Source of the DNA: Prostheceraeus crozeri
Taxonomy: Eukaryota; Platyhelminthes; Polycladida; Euryleptidae
NCBI GenBank assembly: GCA_907163375.1
Contig: CAJQUW010005287.1
Coordinates: forward strand, 1 to 64,000
Direction of reading: 5' to 3'
Length of the DNA stretch: 64,000 nt
Position 1 is the first letter of the stretch; each line of letters begins with the position of its first letter. The translations under genes and the position numbers were made by a program. A model generated the notes under the pieces. The model worked only from the letters and a program-made list of their open reading frames with translations. It had not been told where the DNA came from and made no database searches. This document shows positions 1 through 11,380 of this stretch, in pieces.

Positions 1-127
1 AGATAGAGCCATTTTAAGTTTTCTTCCGAGCATATATAAACCCCCGACAACGTAAGTCTGATCACTTCATCGAAAGACGAGGTAAGCGACGGTCGTCGCT
101 CTGAGCTCCCGATATCGGGTGCAAAGG

Positions 128-185
128 ACTCTATCTTTTGAAGTAGGCAAGCTATCTTGCTACTTCAAAGTTTGTATGATAGAGT
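128..185. ncRNA. Long imperfect hairpin near the left arm's outer end
   Basis: ACTCTATC (128-135) pairs with GATAGAGT (178-185), TTTGAAGTAG (137-146) with CTACTTCAAA (160-169), and CAAG (148-151) with CTTG (156-159) around a CTAT loop. The only flaws are a one-base bulge and a short asymmetric internal loop. Size and shape resemble a pre-miRNA or a protein-bound RNA hairpin. The apical part belongs to the constant-loop hairpin family seen elsewhere in the arms. Whether it is transcribed is unknown. Confidence 0.5.
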
Positions 186-320
186 TTGATAGTGTCTTTA
201 CTACTGATAAAATTTTTTAAAAGTAGTATGAGTAGTAAAATGCGGAATTTTTTAAAAATTCTTAATTTTCACTTTTTTCAAAGTTTTAACATATAGACTA
301 AGGTTTTCAAGTATCCTGAG

Positions 321-344
321 TTCAAATCTGCTATCAGATTTGAA
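321..344. ncRNA. Constant-loop hairpin, left arm
   Basis: TTCAAATCTG and CAGATTTGAA form a perfect 10-bp stem around CTAT. It is the inverted-arm partner of the hairpin at 16,173-16,190, where the loop reads ATAG on this strand. Confidence 0.6.
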
Positions 345-369
345 ATTTAACTAAGTCTAAGGCAGCTTT

Positions 370-565
370 GAGGGGTTAGATCCCAGCTACTGATCACTAC
401 CTTTGACTCGGCGTTCCTGTTACCACTTCGGGGCAGTGACAATGATGTCTTCAGCTGTAAAGAGCGGGTATCGGGGAAGATCTCTCACTTCCCTAGTGAT
501 CGGTACAAGGCCTTCGGGCTGTCGACGGGATCGAGTGCCACTCACTACACTCTTTAGGAATATGA
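370..565 (+). ncRNA. Conserved structured block, left-arm copy
   Basis: This stretch is almost the exact reverse complement of 15,965-16,140. It is one of the best-conserved parts of the two arms, although no convincing frame runs through it. It contains several short stems, for example around ACTTCGGGGCAGTG and AGGCCTTCGGGCTG. High conservation without coding potential suggests a structured RNA or a DNA-level signal. The function is unknown. Confidence 0.4.
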
Positions 566-631
566 CTGTACTACATGATTCCAAACTTATACAAATTTCA
601 TTATCTTACAGTTAACGATAAAATCTCAGGC

Positions 632-1215
632 ATGGCCAATGACAAAAATAGAAAATATCATATCAAGATGTGCACATGTGGGCGAGTTAATCGCAGTGCG
701 GACGCCAAGGCTCATGTCAAGAAGGCGGGCACCGGCCACATGATTGTCTTGAATAGGGTTGCGTGCGTGAAGTGTAGAGTGCTGAAGGGTGATGAGGATG
801 AGGCGCGTTTTTACAGAGTGCATGCTGACTGTAGTGGTGGTTTAGTGACTGATTTGAGATTTACGCAGTTGATTGTGGAAGAGAGGGAGCGAATGTTGGC
901 GAATGTGCGAATGTGTGAAGTGTTGAGAATATTGTTGAGAATGTTGTTGAGAATGATGAGTTGGCGAGAGCGGTTGCGTCGTTGGAGGGTGAGATTGAGC
1001 GAAAGAGAGTGCTTGAGAGTGATGATGAGGATGATGTGGATTTAGATAGGGAGCGTGTGAGGAAGCGTGTGAGGAAGTTGAGCTCTTCGTCATCGGAGGT
1101 GTCCAACATCGTCATCACACACCCCCCATCGAACGAGCTCATCTTCCCCAAAGATGTGAAGAGTGGGATGAGTGGGATTCGATCGTGCAGATCGGCGAGG
1201 TGGTTGAGCTGACTG
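632..1215 (+). CDS. Cys/His-rich protein with acidic and basic tail, left arm only; broken
   Basis: The coding signal starts with the ATG at 632. The N-terminal ~70 residues are Cys/His-rich (CTCG, a His pair, CVKC, then HADC), the spacing of a small zinc-binding domain. The later part encodes a Glu/Val-rich helix, an acidic run (SDDEDDVDLD), a basic run (RVRKRVRK) and a Ser run, as in nuclear DNA-binding proteins. An AATAAA lies just beyond, near 1,267. The reading frame is not continuous (about one break), which fits the general condition of this arm. It sits in the block missing from the right arm. I do not recognise the family, and a viral or a host origin is equally open. Confidence 0.45.
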
Positions 1216-1600
1216 AAGAGAAGAGGTCTATTTTTCGGCTCCAGATGGCGCATGATTTTGTTGGTTAATAAATCAGTACACTAGAGAGTTTGAAGAAATT
1301 ACACTAGGATGCAGTCTTGTGACTGAGAGTTGATAGTTGAATTAAGCAAGGTAAACTTGAAGTCGAAGGAGGTAGCGGATGAAAATATATTAGACTGAGG
1401 TGATCGTAGTGTACGACTGATCTTTGAAGAAAAAGACGCGACAGTTGGACAGAGAAAGCAATGAGGAGTGGTACTGGAGTCTCGAGAGGCGAGTACCCTG
1501 GAGCGGAGAGAACGCAATTAGAGATCAGAAGCGAAGATCTTGAGGAGTATTAGATGAAGGAGATCACATGAAAGAGTGATGTTGAGGTAGACGAGGAATG
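1216..1600. other. No gene seen; purine-rich
   Basis: AG-rich DNA after the AATAAA signal. The open frames here are short and look accidental. Confidence 0.4.
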
Positions 1601-1617
1601 TTGAGTAGGTAGAGGAC

Positions 1618-1770
1618 TGTGCTCGGGCGGCGGGGAAAGGGTTGGGGGCTGTGGGGAGGAAGGGGGGCGGAGTGGGTAGGGGGAGGAGGGGGGGGTCGTG
1701 CCGAGCGGGGGGGGCCGTTAGGTCTATGAAGAGGAGTGGGTGGGAGGGAGATTGGAGGTAGGGGTGGGGG
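1618..1770 (+). other. G-rich tract with quadruplex potential
   Basis: About 150 bases carry many runs of 3-8 G on this strand. It has no counterpart on the right arm. Spacing of the runs would allow several G-quadruplexes. It is also a typical place for sequencing error. Confidence 0.6.
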
Positions 1771-2195
1771 CTGGGTGATGAGAGCAGCGTATAGAAAGAT
1801 TTGAGGGAGCGCGATGAGGAGGATAGTGGGAACGTGTGGAATGAGGCGATCTGAGTATTGTTTGCAGTATCTCCATCCCTATTCGGGATAGAATCCTATT
1901 TTTGGCCGGCGAGTAACACGTAAATCCAGAATTAGACGAATCCCTCCAATGCTTACCATGTCATTCCCACGAAAAAAAACTGCACCTCCAACAGCCAGCC
2001 TACGACTGCGCGCCCATTTCCACAAAATTTTCGATTCCGGAAAAACGCGCGAGACTGCCAAAGGTCAGACTATCTTGTAATATGACGGAAAGTACAATAA
2101 ATAGTATAGTCCTATTCTAATACATATACATTTTCAATTGCAGATCTTTGCCCCCTTCACCACCCCATCAATTCCACCATATCCCGTAGAACGAC
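1771..2195. other. Left-arm-only DNA without recognised gene
   Basis: No open frame of note and no match to the right arm. It is the outer part of the block that makes the left arm longer between its 560 and 2,200 anchors. Confidence 0.35.
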
Positions 2196-2384
2196 CATCG
2201 AGGTCTCTCGTTAAGGCCACCTAGAAGGCAGAGACCCTGATAGGCTACCTCCACGCGGTTTGCCTCTGGGCATTCTTCGGACCCTGCGATACTAGCTCTG
2301 ATAAGTTATTCTGAATCTGGTCTATCAATCAAACTTTGAACGTTAACGATTCACTTTAGAGGTATAATAACCAGTTTTCTACCG

Positions 2385-2720
2385 TGCTCATATTCATTTC
2401 ATTCAATCATGGAGACGCCAAACGCATGCGCATCAACTCTCCTCGCGGACTAGCAGTAAGCCGAAATTTCTATTTTGAGGAGTTTTTCACAGCCTAGAGG
2501 AGCAAGACCAGAGTTTTTTAATAAACTTGCTCGAGTGCGAATCCGGCTTGCACAGCAACTGCTGTCCAAACCAACGAACACTGGCGTCACACCATTCCAC
2601 TTTCGTTAGTCACGTGCCAATTAGACGTGGAAGTCGACAGTGGCACACCAAAGAGAGAGTCAAAGAATCTCTCAGCAGAATTGTGAGTCAGGGTAAGATG
2701 ACCGTTACTCACCAAATGAA
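2385..2720 (+). pseudogene. Left-arm copy of the 88-residue gene; degraded
   Basis: Inverted partner of the ORF at 15,052-15,318. The start region and the Arg/Leu-rich middle can be matched by eye, but no continuous frame remains. Several breaks. It lies in the same order relative to neighbouring blocks as on the right arm. Confidence 0.6.
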
Positions 2721-3320
2721 CCTGCGCGGCTCTCTTAAGAGCCACCAGTGAGGCAAGACATGTATAGAACCTCCTCAGCGGTTTCTAGCGCCCTGGGCCG
2801 GTCCGTCGCGGACACTGGCGCATACTATCTCATAGAGTCTGAATCGGCTGATCAGTCAACGTTGAACATTATGCAGTCGAGATTGCTATCCCTACAAGCG
2901 TCTCTGATTTCGTGTTGAGCATTCATTGTTGATAACCCTATATAAAGCTCCGAAGTAATTGTAACGCTTCTCATTCATTTTGAATTCACTGACGGAAAGC
3001 GACATCTGTGCCTAGACAACCAAAAATCCCCCCCGAACATCACCAGAGATGAAGCACCATCTCCCGCCATTCCACGGTTCGTCAATCCGTTCGGACGAGT
3101 GGGATGAGAGATGAGAAGAGAGGGGAAGAAATCAACGAGGATCGTTGGGACTGGATGAAGTGTGAGGACTCCAAATACCACCCGCATCCAAAGGTGACCA
3201 CGCAGTGTCTCCATACCGCCACGTGCGGTGTATAGGGTCTATGACAACTAACGTCATAAAGGTGTACCCATTGCACTATTCCTCCAATAGTCAATTTACA
3301 CACGGCCCCCCGAGAACGCA
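2721..3320 (+). other. Left-arm segment with a duplicated structured block and a TATA box
   Basis: The part at 2,730-2,880 repeats the block also found at 3,330-3,480 (partner of 14,895-15,030), so the left arm carries this block twice in tandem. A TATATAA box near 2,938 is followed by an unassigned 350 bp with no clear gene. Confidence 0.35.
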
Positions 3321-3794
3321 AGCCATCGCTCTCTTAAGGCCAGCACCATGGGGCAAGACATGATAGAACTCACTCCTCGCTGTTTGCCCTGGGCAGTCTT
3401 CGGACTGGCGAATATATCATTAAGTTGGAATCTGCTATCAAGTCAACTTGAACCGTTGCACAATGGAAGTTCGGTGTAATACTTTCCTTTCGACGGGCGC
3501 GTTCCTGTAGAAGGGCGGCGGTGATAACCCGTAGCTATGTATACCGCAAGGGACATTCGGCAATGGTCATTTGTTAAACCTCTCTGCGTCATGTTTGCAA
3601 GTGATTGCCTCTGTCTCAACGTAGTATGCATTCGCGCCAGGGCGACATTTAGCCAACTGTCGAAGGTTGCCTAAAACTTTCCATTGCATACGTTATGAGA
3701 ACCATGAGTTCTACCTGTCTCTATCAATGAGACGAATTGATGAATGGACTGAAATGGGAGGACACTCACGCGCCACACGCAACATAACACACTT

Positions 3795-4140
3795 CTCTCT
3801 TCCGTAGTCTAACAAGCTCTTTACACATGGATCGCAGTCGATTGCTATCCCTGTATCAGAAGTGTAAGCTATCTTAATTATATTTGACACTATTTTAATC
3901 TACCATCATCGTCCATATGAAATGATTTTTAGATTTACAAGTTAGACTAAGCGTGCTACTATTTCCAAATGAAAAAGTATACATGGTTAAATCATCCACT
4001 TAAGCCCATCCGTAGTCTAACAAGCTCTTTACACATGGATCGCAGTCGATTGCTATCCCTGTATCAGAAGTGTAAGCTATCTTAATATTATTTGACACTA
4101 TTTTAGTCTACCATCATTTCGTCCATATGAAATGATTTTA
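3795..4140 (+). repeat. Tandem ~205-bp repeat upstream of the left-arm gene copy
   Basis: Two copies of a segment containing the word GATTGCTATCCCTG and a CTTAGTCTAACTTG-type boundary motif. It mirrors the tandem pair at 14,221-14,560 and lies directly upstream of the same gene on each arm. Confidence 0.7.
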
Positions 4141-4149
4141 GGATTTACA

Positions 4150-4870
4150 AAACGGGTGATCCGTAACTAAGGGACCCGTTACTAAGGGTCGGGCCCCTTT
4201 AGAGGAATATATAAGAAGGAGTTTGCAATGTAGATGAATATACGCGTTGAAGAAGGACTACTCAGATTACAATATGGCCAGAAGCCGGTGAAAGTAACGA
4301 TATCTACAACGTCAGCATCAACGTCAGCATTCAACGTCAGCTCACGTCAGATCTATTTTCTTCCCATTGCTTCGGGATCGGAGTACCTGACAATGGTGTA
4401 TCGAGATATTTCCCCCTTTTCGCTGGGGATGTGATCCTATCAGATAAGATATTCATAGTGTGGTGGTCAAGCGGGGGGATTGTGGTACCGACAGAGACTC
4501 ACATATTTCCAACTACGATTGACACCTTTTTATTTTACTAAATCACCTTGTATATCGTATACATTCAAGTCACGAATGACCCACGGAGAAGCCACTATAC
4601 ATGGAACGAGATGTGCCTATGTACGAAGGGGATGTAATTTTGGGGTACTCCCCTACACGAATGTGATTTTACGTCGTGCCCACCAGGATGGGTGGATGCT
4701 GGAAGGGTGGCACGGGGGCGTCTGTGGAAGTTGAACATCATTCAAAGCCACTCATGGACCCACCGTATGAGACGCAACGATTTCGTCTAGATGGTGAAGC
4801 AATGGATTCGTGTTCATTCCCAACGGATGGTACAGGAGACATTGATGAAGAGAGAGGTGATTTATAAGGT
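4150..4870 (+). pseudogene. Left-arm copy of the 199-residue gene (with promoter); degraded
   Basis: Inverted partner of 13,503-14,220, including the GGGACCC promoter words and TATA box at 4,160-4,212. Recognisable protein words survive in scattered frames. Several breaks. The differences from the right arm look mainly like short length changes. Confidence 0.7.
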
Positions 4871-5074
4871 CCTTTAGTGGAATAAGTGGGAATTTGTATT
4901 TCAATGAACTTTTTATGTATATATTGAATGAACTTTTATTAATAAACATGCCTTCATCACATGTGATCATTTTCCTTTGAGTCTAATAACTATAATGAAT
5001 AGGATGGTATTAGAAGAAGAATGGATTATGGGTTAAATAAGTTAAGTGAAAATAGATGGGAATATAATCATCAT

Positions 5075-5700
5075 GAGTGAAGGTTCCAGAGTGTGAGGTT
5101 CCAGAGTGTAGAGGTACGTTATCCAATACGTCATTGGAAAGGTAAATTTTGGAATATCACCGTACCATTCCAATTATTTCATGGAGACAAGCTATTTCAG
5201 AGACGACGAAAACTGTGTAGTGATTATCACGCCGTAACGATAGAATTGGAAAATGAAATAATTCCAACGTATATTGACACATTCTATTTTGCAGTAACAC
5301 CGACATATCAGCATCCTATTACAACCACGGTGGAGAAACCGAAAGAATGTCTTTATTTTGAAAACGTGATTTAATTTCCAATGTATGAAGGAGATGTAGT
5401 TATATCATGGAATCCTACAGGAAAACATGTAGTCGCGATCTCCAGGTAGAAAGCGTGAAGAAGGAGGAGGTTATGGCACGGGCTATGTATAATAGTATAT
5501 CAACATACTCCAGAAGTGTATAAAAACGACCCGAAATTGGACACGACGGATTTCGTTTGGATTATGGTTTTTGAGAGAAGAAGGTGTGGGTTCAGATTCT
5601 TCATACTGATACATTGACTGACATTGAATGGACGGGTGGCCAAAAACGAGGTGATTTCAGGGTCCCTGAAGGGGGGACCCATGAAGGGATCGGGTCCTTT
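5075..5700 (+). pseudogene. Left-arm copy of the 184-residue gene; degraded
   Basis: Inverted partner of 12,789-13,343. A long stretch of the middle is still open (YPIRHWKGKFW, then the DTFYF word). Several breaks overall. Confidence 0.7.
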
Positions 5701-6000
5701 GAGAGATGTATTAAGAGTGGATGAAAATGAGTGTTCACAATCATAATCCTGGTAGAAACCAGAGAAGAGTTGAGAGTAAGGCAGCGTGCGGAATGAAGAC
5801 CATCAAAACAAATGATTGAAAGGATATAAGAGGAGAAGTCTATAAATCGAAGAATCCAGGACGATCAGGAGAGTGTGTTGGGACACATGCGACTTTGTGC
5901 TGCTGGGAAAGCGACGATAGTTGAGTCATCAACGAAATCAACATTATGGGAGAGATTGGATTGTGGAGGGACCGATAGAGGACCCGATACTTTTAGAGGA
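5690..6000 (+). pseudogene. Left-arm copy of the small basic helical gene; degraded
   Basis: Inverted partner of 12,457-12,785 with its GGGACCC/TATA promoter at the upstream side. Not open throughout. A few breaks. Confidence 0.6.
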
Positions 6001-6019
6001 CCAGATAATTTTGAGGACC

Positions 6020-6610
6020 CGATCCACTAAAAATGTATATAAATGACTTTTGGAAATCATTTACTTCATATTTAGGACTTGAGCTAGTGAACAAGCCGAC
6101 GTTACGATTGATCCAACCTTTACCGGATTCGCATTCCCGAAGTGTTAGTGCCAGAGAGCGACGATGGAAGATGGCCAACTGATCTTCCGTCTGGATGGGG
6201 GGCATCGAGGCCGATTTGAGTGAATTGACTGATGAAGGACTTCCAGAGTTGGTGACGCCTACCCCGATGGACAATCTTCCTCCAAGGTTTTCACAGAGGA
6301 CATTACAACAGTTGGACAGATTTTTAAACTTCACCATCTTTCCAGTCGGACGAATTTTAGTGAAATGACGGATGAAGAGTGGGTGACGTACGAAAAGGAG
6401 AAGGAGAAGACGGGGAGATAATCACCCTAAACTGAGGCCGGATCTCCGGTGGTCCCATTCGGGATTACGTATGCTTATGCCCACAATTGCCGCATCGACA
6501 GTTTCATGGAGGCATTTCATCAGAATCACAATATACGCCGTGGAGGTGGATTTGGTGGATGAAGCGTTGGTGCATGCCATGATTGAACAGTGTTTTCTCA
6601 TGATTTACTT
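6020..6610 (+). pseudogene. Left-arm copy of the acidic 165-residue gene; degraded
   Basis: Inverted partner of 11,862-12,420, with the TATATAA box near 6,035. Several breaks. Confidence 0.65.
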
Positions 6611-6754
6611 TCTCATGATTACTTTCTCGTGTGTGCTTCTTCAATAAACTATACATGGTAAGCCTTGATTCTTTATGAATGAAAAGACTGCTAGTTTGGG
6701 GAGGGTAAGGTATGTAGAAGTTTAAGTAATCATAATACCATAGCAGATTGTATG

Positions 6755-7090
6755 AATCATGCCATGTTATAGACGAAGACGAAGACGTCAGAGAGGGGGT
6801 ATTCTTTTCCCTTAGCGGGAATGCTTTGGTAAACACTTTTGCAGGAAACTATTACAAAAGGGTGTTTCACGACATATTAGCAAAGGAAAGCCGATTTAGA
6901 CGTATTACGCGAAAGCGCTATAGTAACAGTGAATGGAATGTTATTTATGACAATGCCATATTCGTACTAGACGAAGACGCAGGACGAAGGACGGACGTCA
7001 GAGGATTTCGGTCTTATCCATTTCAATTTTACCACGTTGTCCTTAATAAATAGTAATGCAAAGTAATGACACATCGAGATCATAGGTGCA
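6755..7090 (+). pseudogene. Left-arm copies of the two Arg-rich pX-like genes; degraded
   Basis: Inverted partner of 11,381-11,727. The Arg-coding AGACGAAG repeats and the CAGAGAGGG words are visible twice, but neither small frame is kept whole. Confidence 0.6.
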
Positions 7091-7134
7091 GGTTCCTACA
7101 TTGCTGCATAGATTTGGGTGGACGAATAAGATTT

Positions 7135-8440
7135 ACTAGTTTGCAATTTAGGACTAAGCGTTCTATTATTTGTAAATGAAAGATATAAAGTTTCAATAGT
7201 TAACACGTTAAAAATAAAGTTTCAATAGTGTGTATGTTAAGAATAAAGTTCTATCTGTTTCTATGTTAGAAATAAAATGAAGGTTCATCAGTTTACAAGT
7301 TAAGAATAAAGTTTTATCTGTTTGTATGTTAGACATAAAACAAAGTTTCAACCGTTAACAAGTTAAAAATAAAGTTTCAATAGTTTACAAGTTAAAACTA
7401 ATGTTTCAATAGTGCGTATGTTAAGAATAAAGTTTTATCTGTTTCTATGTTAGAAATAAAATGAAGCTTCACCAGTTTACAAGTTAAGAATAAAGTTTTA
7501 TCAGCTTGTATGTTAGAAATAAAATGAAGTTTCACCAGTTTACAATTTAAAAATAAAGTTTCAATAGTGTGTACGTTAGAAATAAAGTTTCAACCGTTTA
7601 CAAGTTGAAAAATAAAGTTTTAACAGTGTCTACGTTAGAAATAAAGTTTTATCTGTTGTAAAGTACGATCGTAGGATTTACTAGTTGCAAGTTAGACTCA
7701 GCATTCTACTAGTTGTAAATGAAAATATCGTTTCAACAGTTTACAGATTAAAATAAACTTTTAACAGTGTGTACGTTAGAAATAAAGTCTTAGCTGTTTA
7801 TATGTTAGAAACAAAATAAAGTTTCAACAGTTTACAAGTTGAAAAATAAAGTTTCAACAGTGTGTACGTTAGAAATAAATGAAAGTAAAAACTTCATCGT
7901 ATGAGTATTCAAAGCATGTTTTGTAAATCAAATGTGTGTAGTCCTGACATGATAGAATCGCGTTAGAAATAAAGTTTCAGCCGTTTACAAGTTAAAAATA
8001 AAGTTTCAACGGTGTGTACGTTAGAAATAAAGTTTTAGCTGTTTATATGTTAGAAACAAAATAAAGTTTCAACAGTTTACAAGTTGAAAAATAAAGTTTC
8101 AACAGTGTGTACGTTAGAAATAAATGAAAGTAAAAACTTCATCGTATGAGTATTCAAAGCATGTTTTGTAAATCAATTGTGTGTAGTCCTGACATGATAG
8201 AATCGCGTTAGAAATAAAGTTTCAGCCGTTTACAAGTTAAAAATAAAGTTTCAACGGTGTGTACGTTAGAAATAAAGTTTTAGCTGTTTATATGTTAGAA
8301 ACAAAATAAAGTTTCAACAGTTTACAAGTTGAAAAATAAAGTTTCAACAGTGTGTACGTTAGAAATAAATGAAAGTAAAAACTTCATCGTATGAGTATTC
8401 AAAGCATGTTTTGTAAATCAATTGTGTGTAGTCCTGACAT
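7135..8440. repeat. AT-rich ~30-bp minisatellite, left arm
   Basis: Short units built on ATAAAGTTTCAACAG, TTTACAAGTT and TACGTTAGAAAT alternate at about 28-32 bp. Near the axis they are organised into a ~239-bp higher-order unit ending in a unique segment with AGTCCTGACATGATAGA. Copies of that segment end near 7,965, 8,205 and 8,445. No gene; small open frames are accidental. Confidence 0.85.
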
Positions 8441-8498
8441 GATAGAATCAAACTTGACAAAACGCGTTTGTCAAGCTTAATTCTATCATGTCAGGACT
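8428..8498. repeat. Palindrome axis, spacer-free
   Basis: CTTGACAAAACG is followed at once by its near-perfect complement CGTTTGTCAAG, with the dyad at CG|CG around 8,464. Complementarity continues outward through GATAGAAT/ATTCTATC and the GTCCTGACAT words, interrupted by one or two mismatched bases. Poxvirus-like and other hairpin telomeres give such a junction when copied through, and so does a template-switched or fold-back sequencing molecule. Confidence 0.85.
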
Positions 8499-11340
8499 AC
8501 ACACAATTGATTTACAAAACATGCTTTGAATACTCATACGATGAAGTTTTTACTTTCATTTATTTCTAACGTACACACTGTTGAAACTTTATTTTTCAAC
8601 TTGTAAACTGTTGAAACTTTATTTTGTTTCTAACATATAAACAGCTAAAACTTTATTTCTAACGTACACCGTTGAAACTTTATTTTTAACTTGTAAACGG
8701 CTGAAACTTTATTTCTAACGCGATTCTATCATGTCAGGACTACACACATTTGATTTACAAAACATGCTTTGAATACTCATACGATGAAGTTTTTACTTTC
8801 ATTTATTTCTAACGTACACACTGTTGAAACTTTATTTTTCAACTTGTAAACTGTTGAAACTTTATTTTGTTTCTAACATATAAACAGCTAAAACTTTATT
8901 TCTAACGTACACACCGTTGAAACTTTATTTTTAACTTGTAAACGGCTGAAACTTTATTTCTAACGCGATTCTATCATGTCAGGACTACACACATTTGATT
9001 TACAAAACATGCTTTGAATACTCATACGATGAAGTTTTTACTTTCATTTATTTCTAACGTACACACTGTTGAAACTTTATTTTTCAACTTGTAAACTGTT
9101 GAAACTTTATTTTGTTTCTAACATATAAACAGCTAAAACTTTATTTCTAACGTACACACTGTTAAAAGTTTATTTTAATCTGTAAACTGTTGAAACGATA
9201 TTTTCATTTACAACTAGTAGAATGCTGAGTCTAACTTGCAAACTAGTAAATCCTACGATCGTACTTTACAAACAGATAAAACTTTATTTCTAACGTAGAC
9301 ACTGTTAAAACTTTATTTTTCAACTTGTAAACGGTTGAAACTTTATTTCTAACGTACACACTATTGAAACTTTATTTTTAAATTGTAAACTGGTGAAACT
9401 TCATTTTATTTCTAACATACAAGCTGATAAAACTTTATTCTTAACTTGTAAACTGGTGAAGCTTCATTTTATTTCTAACATAGAAACAGATAAAACTTTA
9501 TTCTTAACATACGCACTATTGAAACATTAGTTTTAACTTGTAAACTATTGAAACTTTATTTTTAACTTGTTAACGGTTGAAACTTTGTTTTATGTCTAAC
9601 ATACAAACAGATAAAACTTTATTCTTAACTTGTAAACTGATGAACCTTCATTTTATTTCTAACATAGAAACAGATAGAACTTTATTCTTAACATACACAC
9701 TATTGAAACTTTATTTTTAACGTGTTAACTATTGAAACTTTATTTTTAACCTGTAAACGGTTGAAACTTTGTTTTAATTCTAACATACAAGCAGATAAAA
9801 TTTATTCTTAACTTGTAAACTGGCGAAACTTCATTTTATTTCTAACATATAAACAGATAGAACTTTATTCTTAACGTACACAATGTTGAAACTTTATTTT
9901 TAACGCACAAAGCGCTTAAACTTTATTTCCATCATACACACTATTGAAACTTTATTTTAATCTGAAACTTTATTTTTAACTTGTTAACGGTTGAAACTTT
10001 GTTTTATGTCTAACATACAAACAGATAAAACTCTATTATTAACTTGTAAACTGATGAAACTTCATTTTATTTCTAACATAGAAGCAGATAGAACTTTAAT
10101 CTTAACATACACACTATTGAAACTTTATTTTATTTTTAACATACAAACAGCTAAAACTTTATTTTATGTCTAACATACAAACAGATACAACTTTATTATT
10201 AACTTGTAAACTGATGAAACTTCATTTTATTTCTAACATAGAAGCAGATAGAACTTTATTCTTAACATACACACTATTGAAACTTTATTTTTAACGTGTT
10301 AACTATTGAAACTTTATTTTTAACTGTATACGGTTGAAAACCGGTTTTTAATTCTAACATACAAACAGATAAAACTTTATTCTTAACATACACACTATTG
10401 AAACTTTATTTCTAACGTACACACTATTGAAACTTCATTTTTAACTTGTAAACTGGTGAAACTTTATTTCATTTCTGACATACAAGCAGATAAAACTTTA
10501 TTCTTAACTTGTAAACTGGTGAACCTTCATTTTTATTTCTAACATATAAACAGATAGAACTTTATTCTTAACATATACACTATTGAAACTTCATTTTTAA
10601 CTTGTAAACGGTTGAAACTTTGTTTTAATTCTAACATACAAGCAGATAAAATTTATTCTTAACTTGTAAACTGGCGAAACTTCATTTTATTTCTAACATA
10701 GAAACAGATAAAACTTTATTCTTAACATACGCACTATTGAAACATTAGTTTTAACTTGCAAACTATTGAAACTTTATTTTTAACTTGTTAACGGTTTAAA
10801 CTTTGTTTTATTTCTAACATACAAACAGATAAAACTTTATTCTTAACTTGTAAACTGATGAACCTTCATTTTATTTCTAACATAGAAACAGATAGAACTT
10901 TATTCTTAACATACACACTATTGAAACTTTATTTTTAACGTGTTAACTATTGAAACTTTATTTTTAACCTGTAAACGGTTGAAACTTTGTTTTAATTCTA
11001 ACATACAAGTAGATAAAATTTATTCTTAACTTGTAAACTGGCGAAACTTCATTTTATTTCTAACATATAAACAGATAAAACTTTATTCTTAACATACGCA
11101 CTATTGAAACATTAGTTTTAACTTGTAAACTATTGAAACTTTATTTTTAACTTGTTAACCGTTGAAACTTTGTTTTATTTCTAACATACAAACAGATAAA
11201 ACTTTATTCTTAACTTGTAAACTGATGAAACTTCATTTTATTTCTAACATACAAACAGATAGAACTTTATTCTTAACATACACACTATTGAATTTTTATT
11301 TTTAACGTGTAAACTATTGAAACTATATCTTTCATTTACA
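8490..11340. repeat. AT-rich ~30-bp minisatellite, right arm
   Basis: Inverted counterpart of 7,135-8,440 but more than twice as long. Close to the axis the same ~239-bp higher-order unit occurs about three times (unique segments near 8,490, 8,725 and 8,970). Further out, units such as CTTTATTTTTAACTTGTAAAC and TCTAACATACAAACAGATAA alternate. No gene. Confidence 0.85.
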
Positions 11341-11380
11341 AATAATAGAACGCTTAGTCTAAATTGCAAACTAGTAAATC

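Noticed and set aside
9991-10173. 60-codon frame in the right AT-rich array
   Set aside because: Pure repeat translation.
8428-11340. CRISPR-like array in the AT-rich repeats
   Set aside because: Units are adjoining variable words without unique spacers of constant length, and the setting is eukaryotic.
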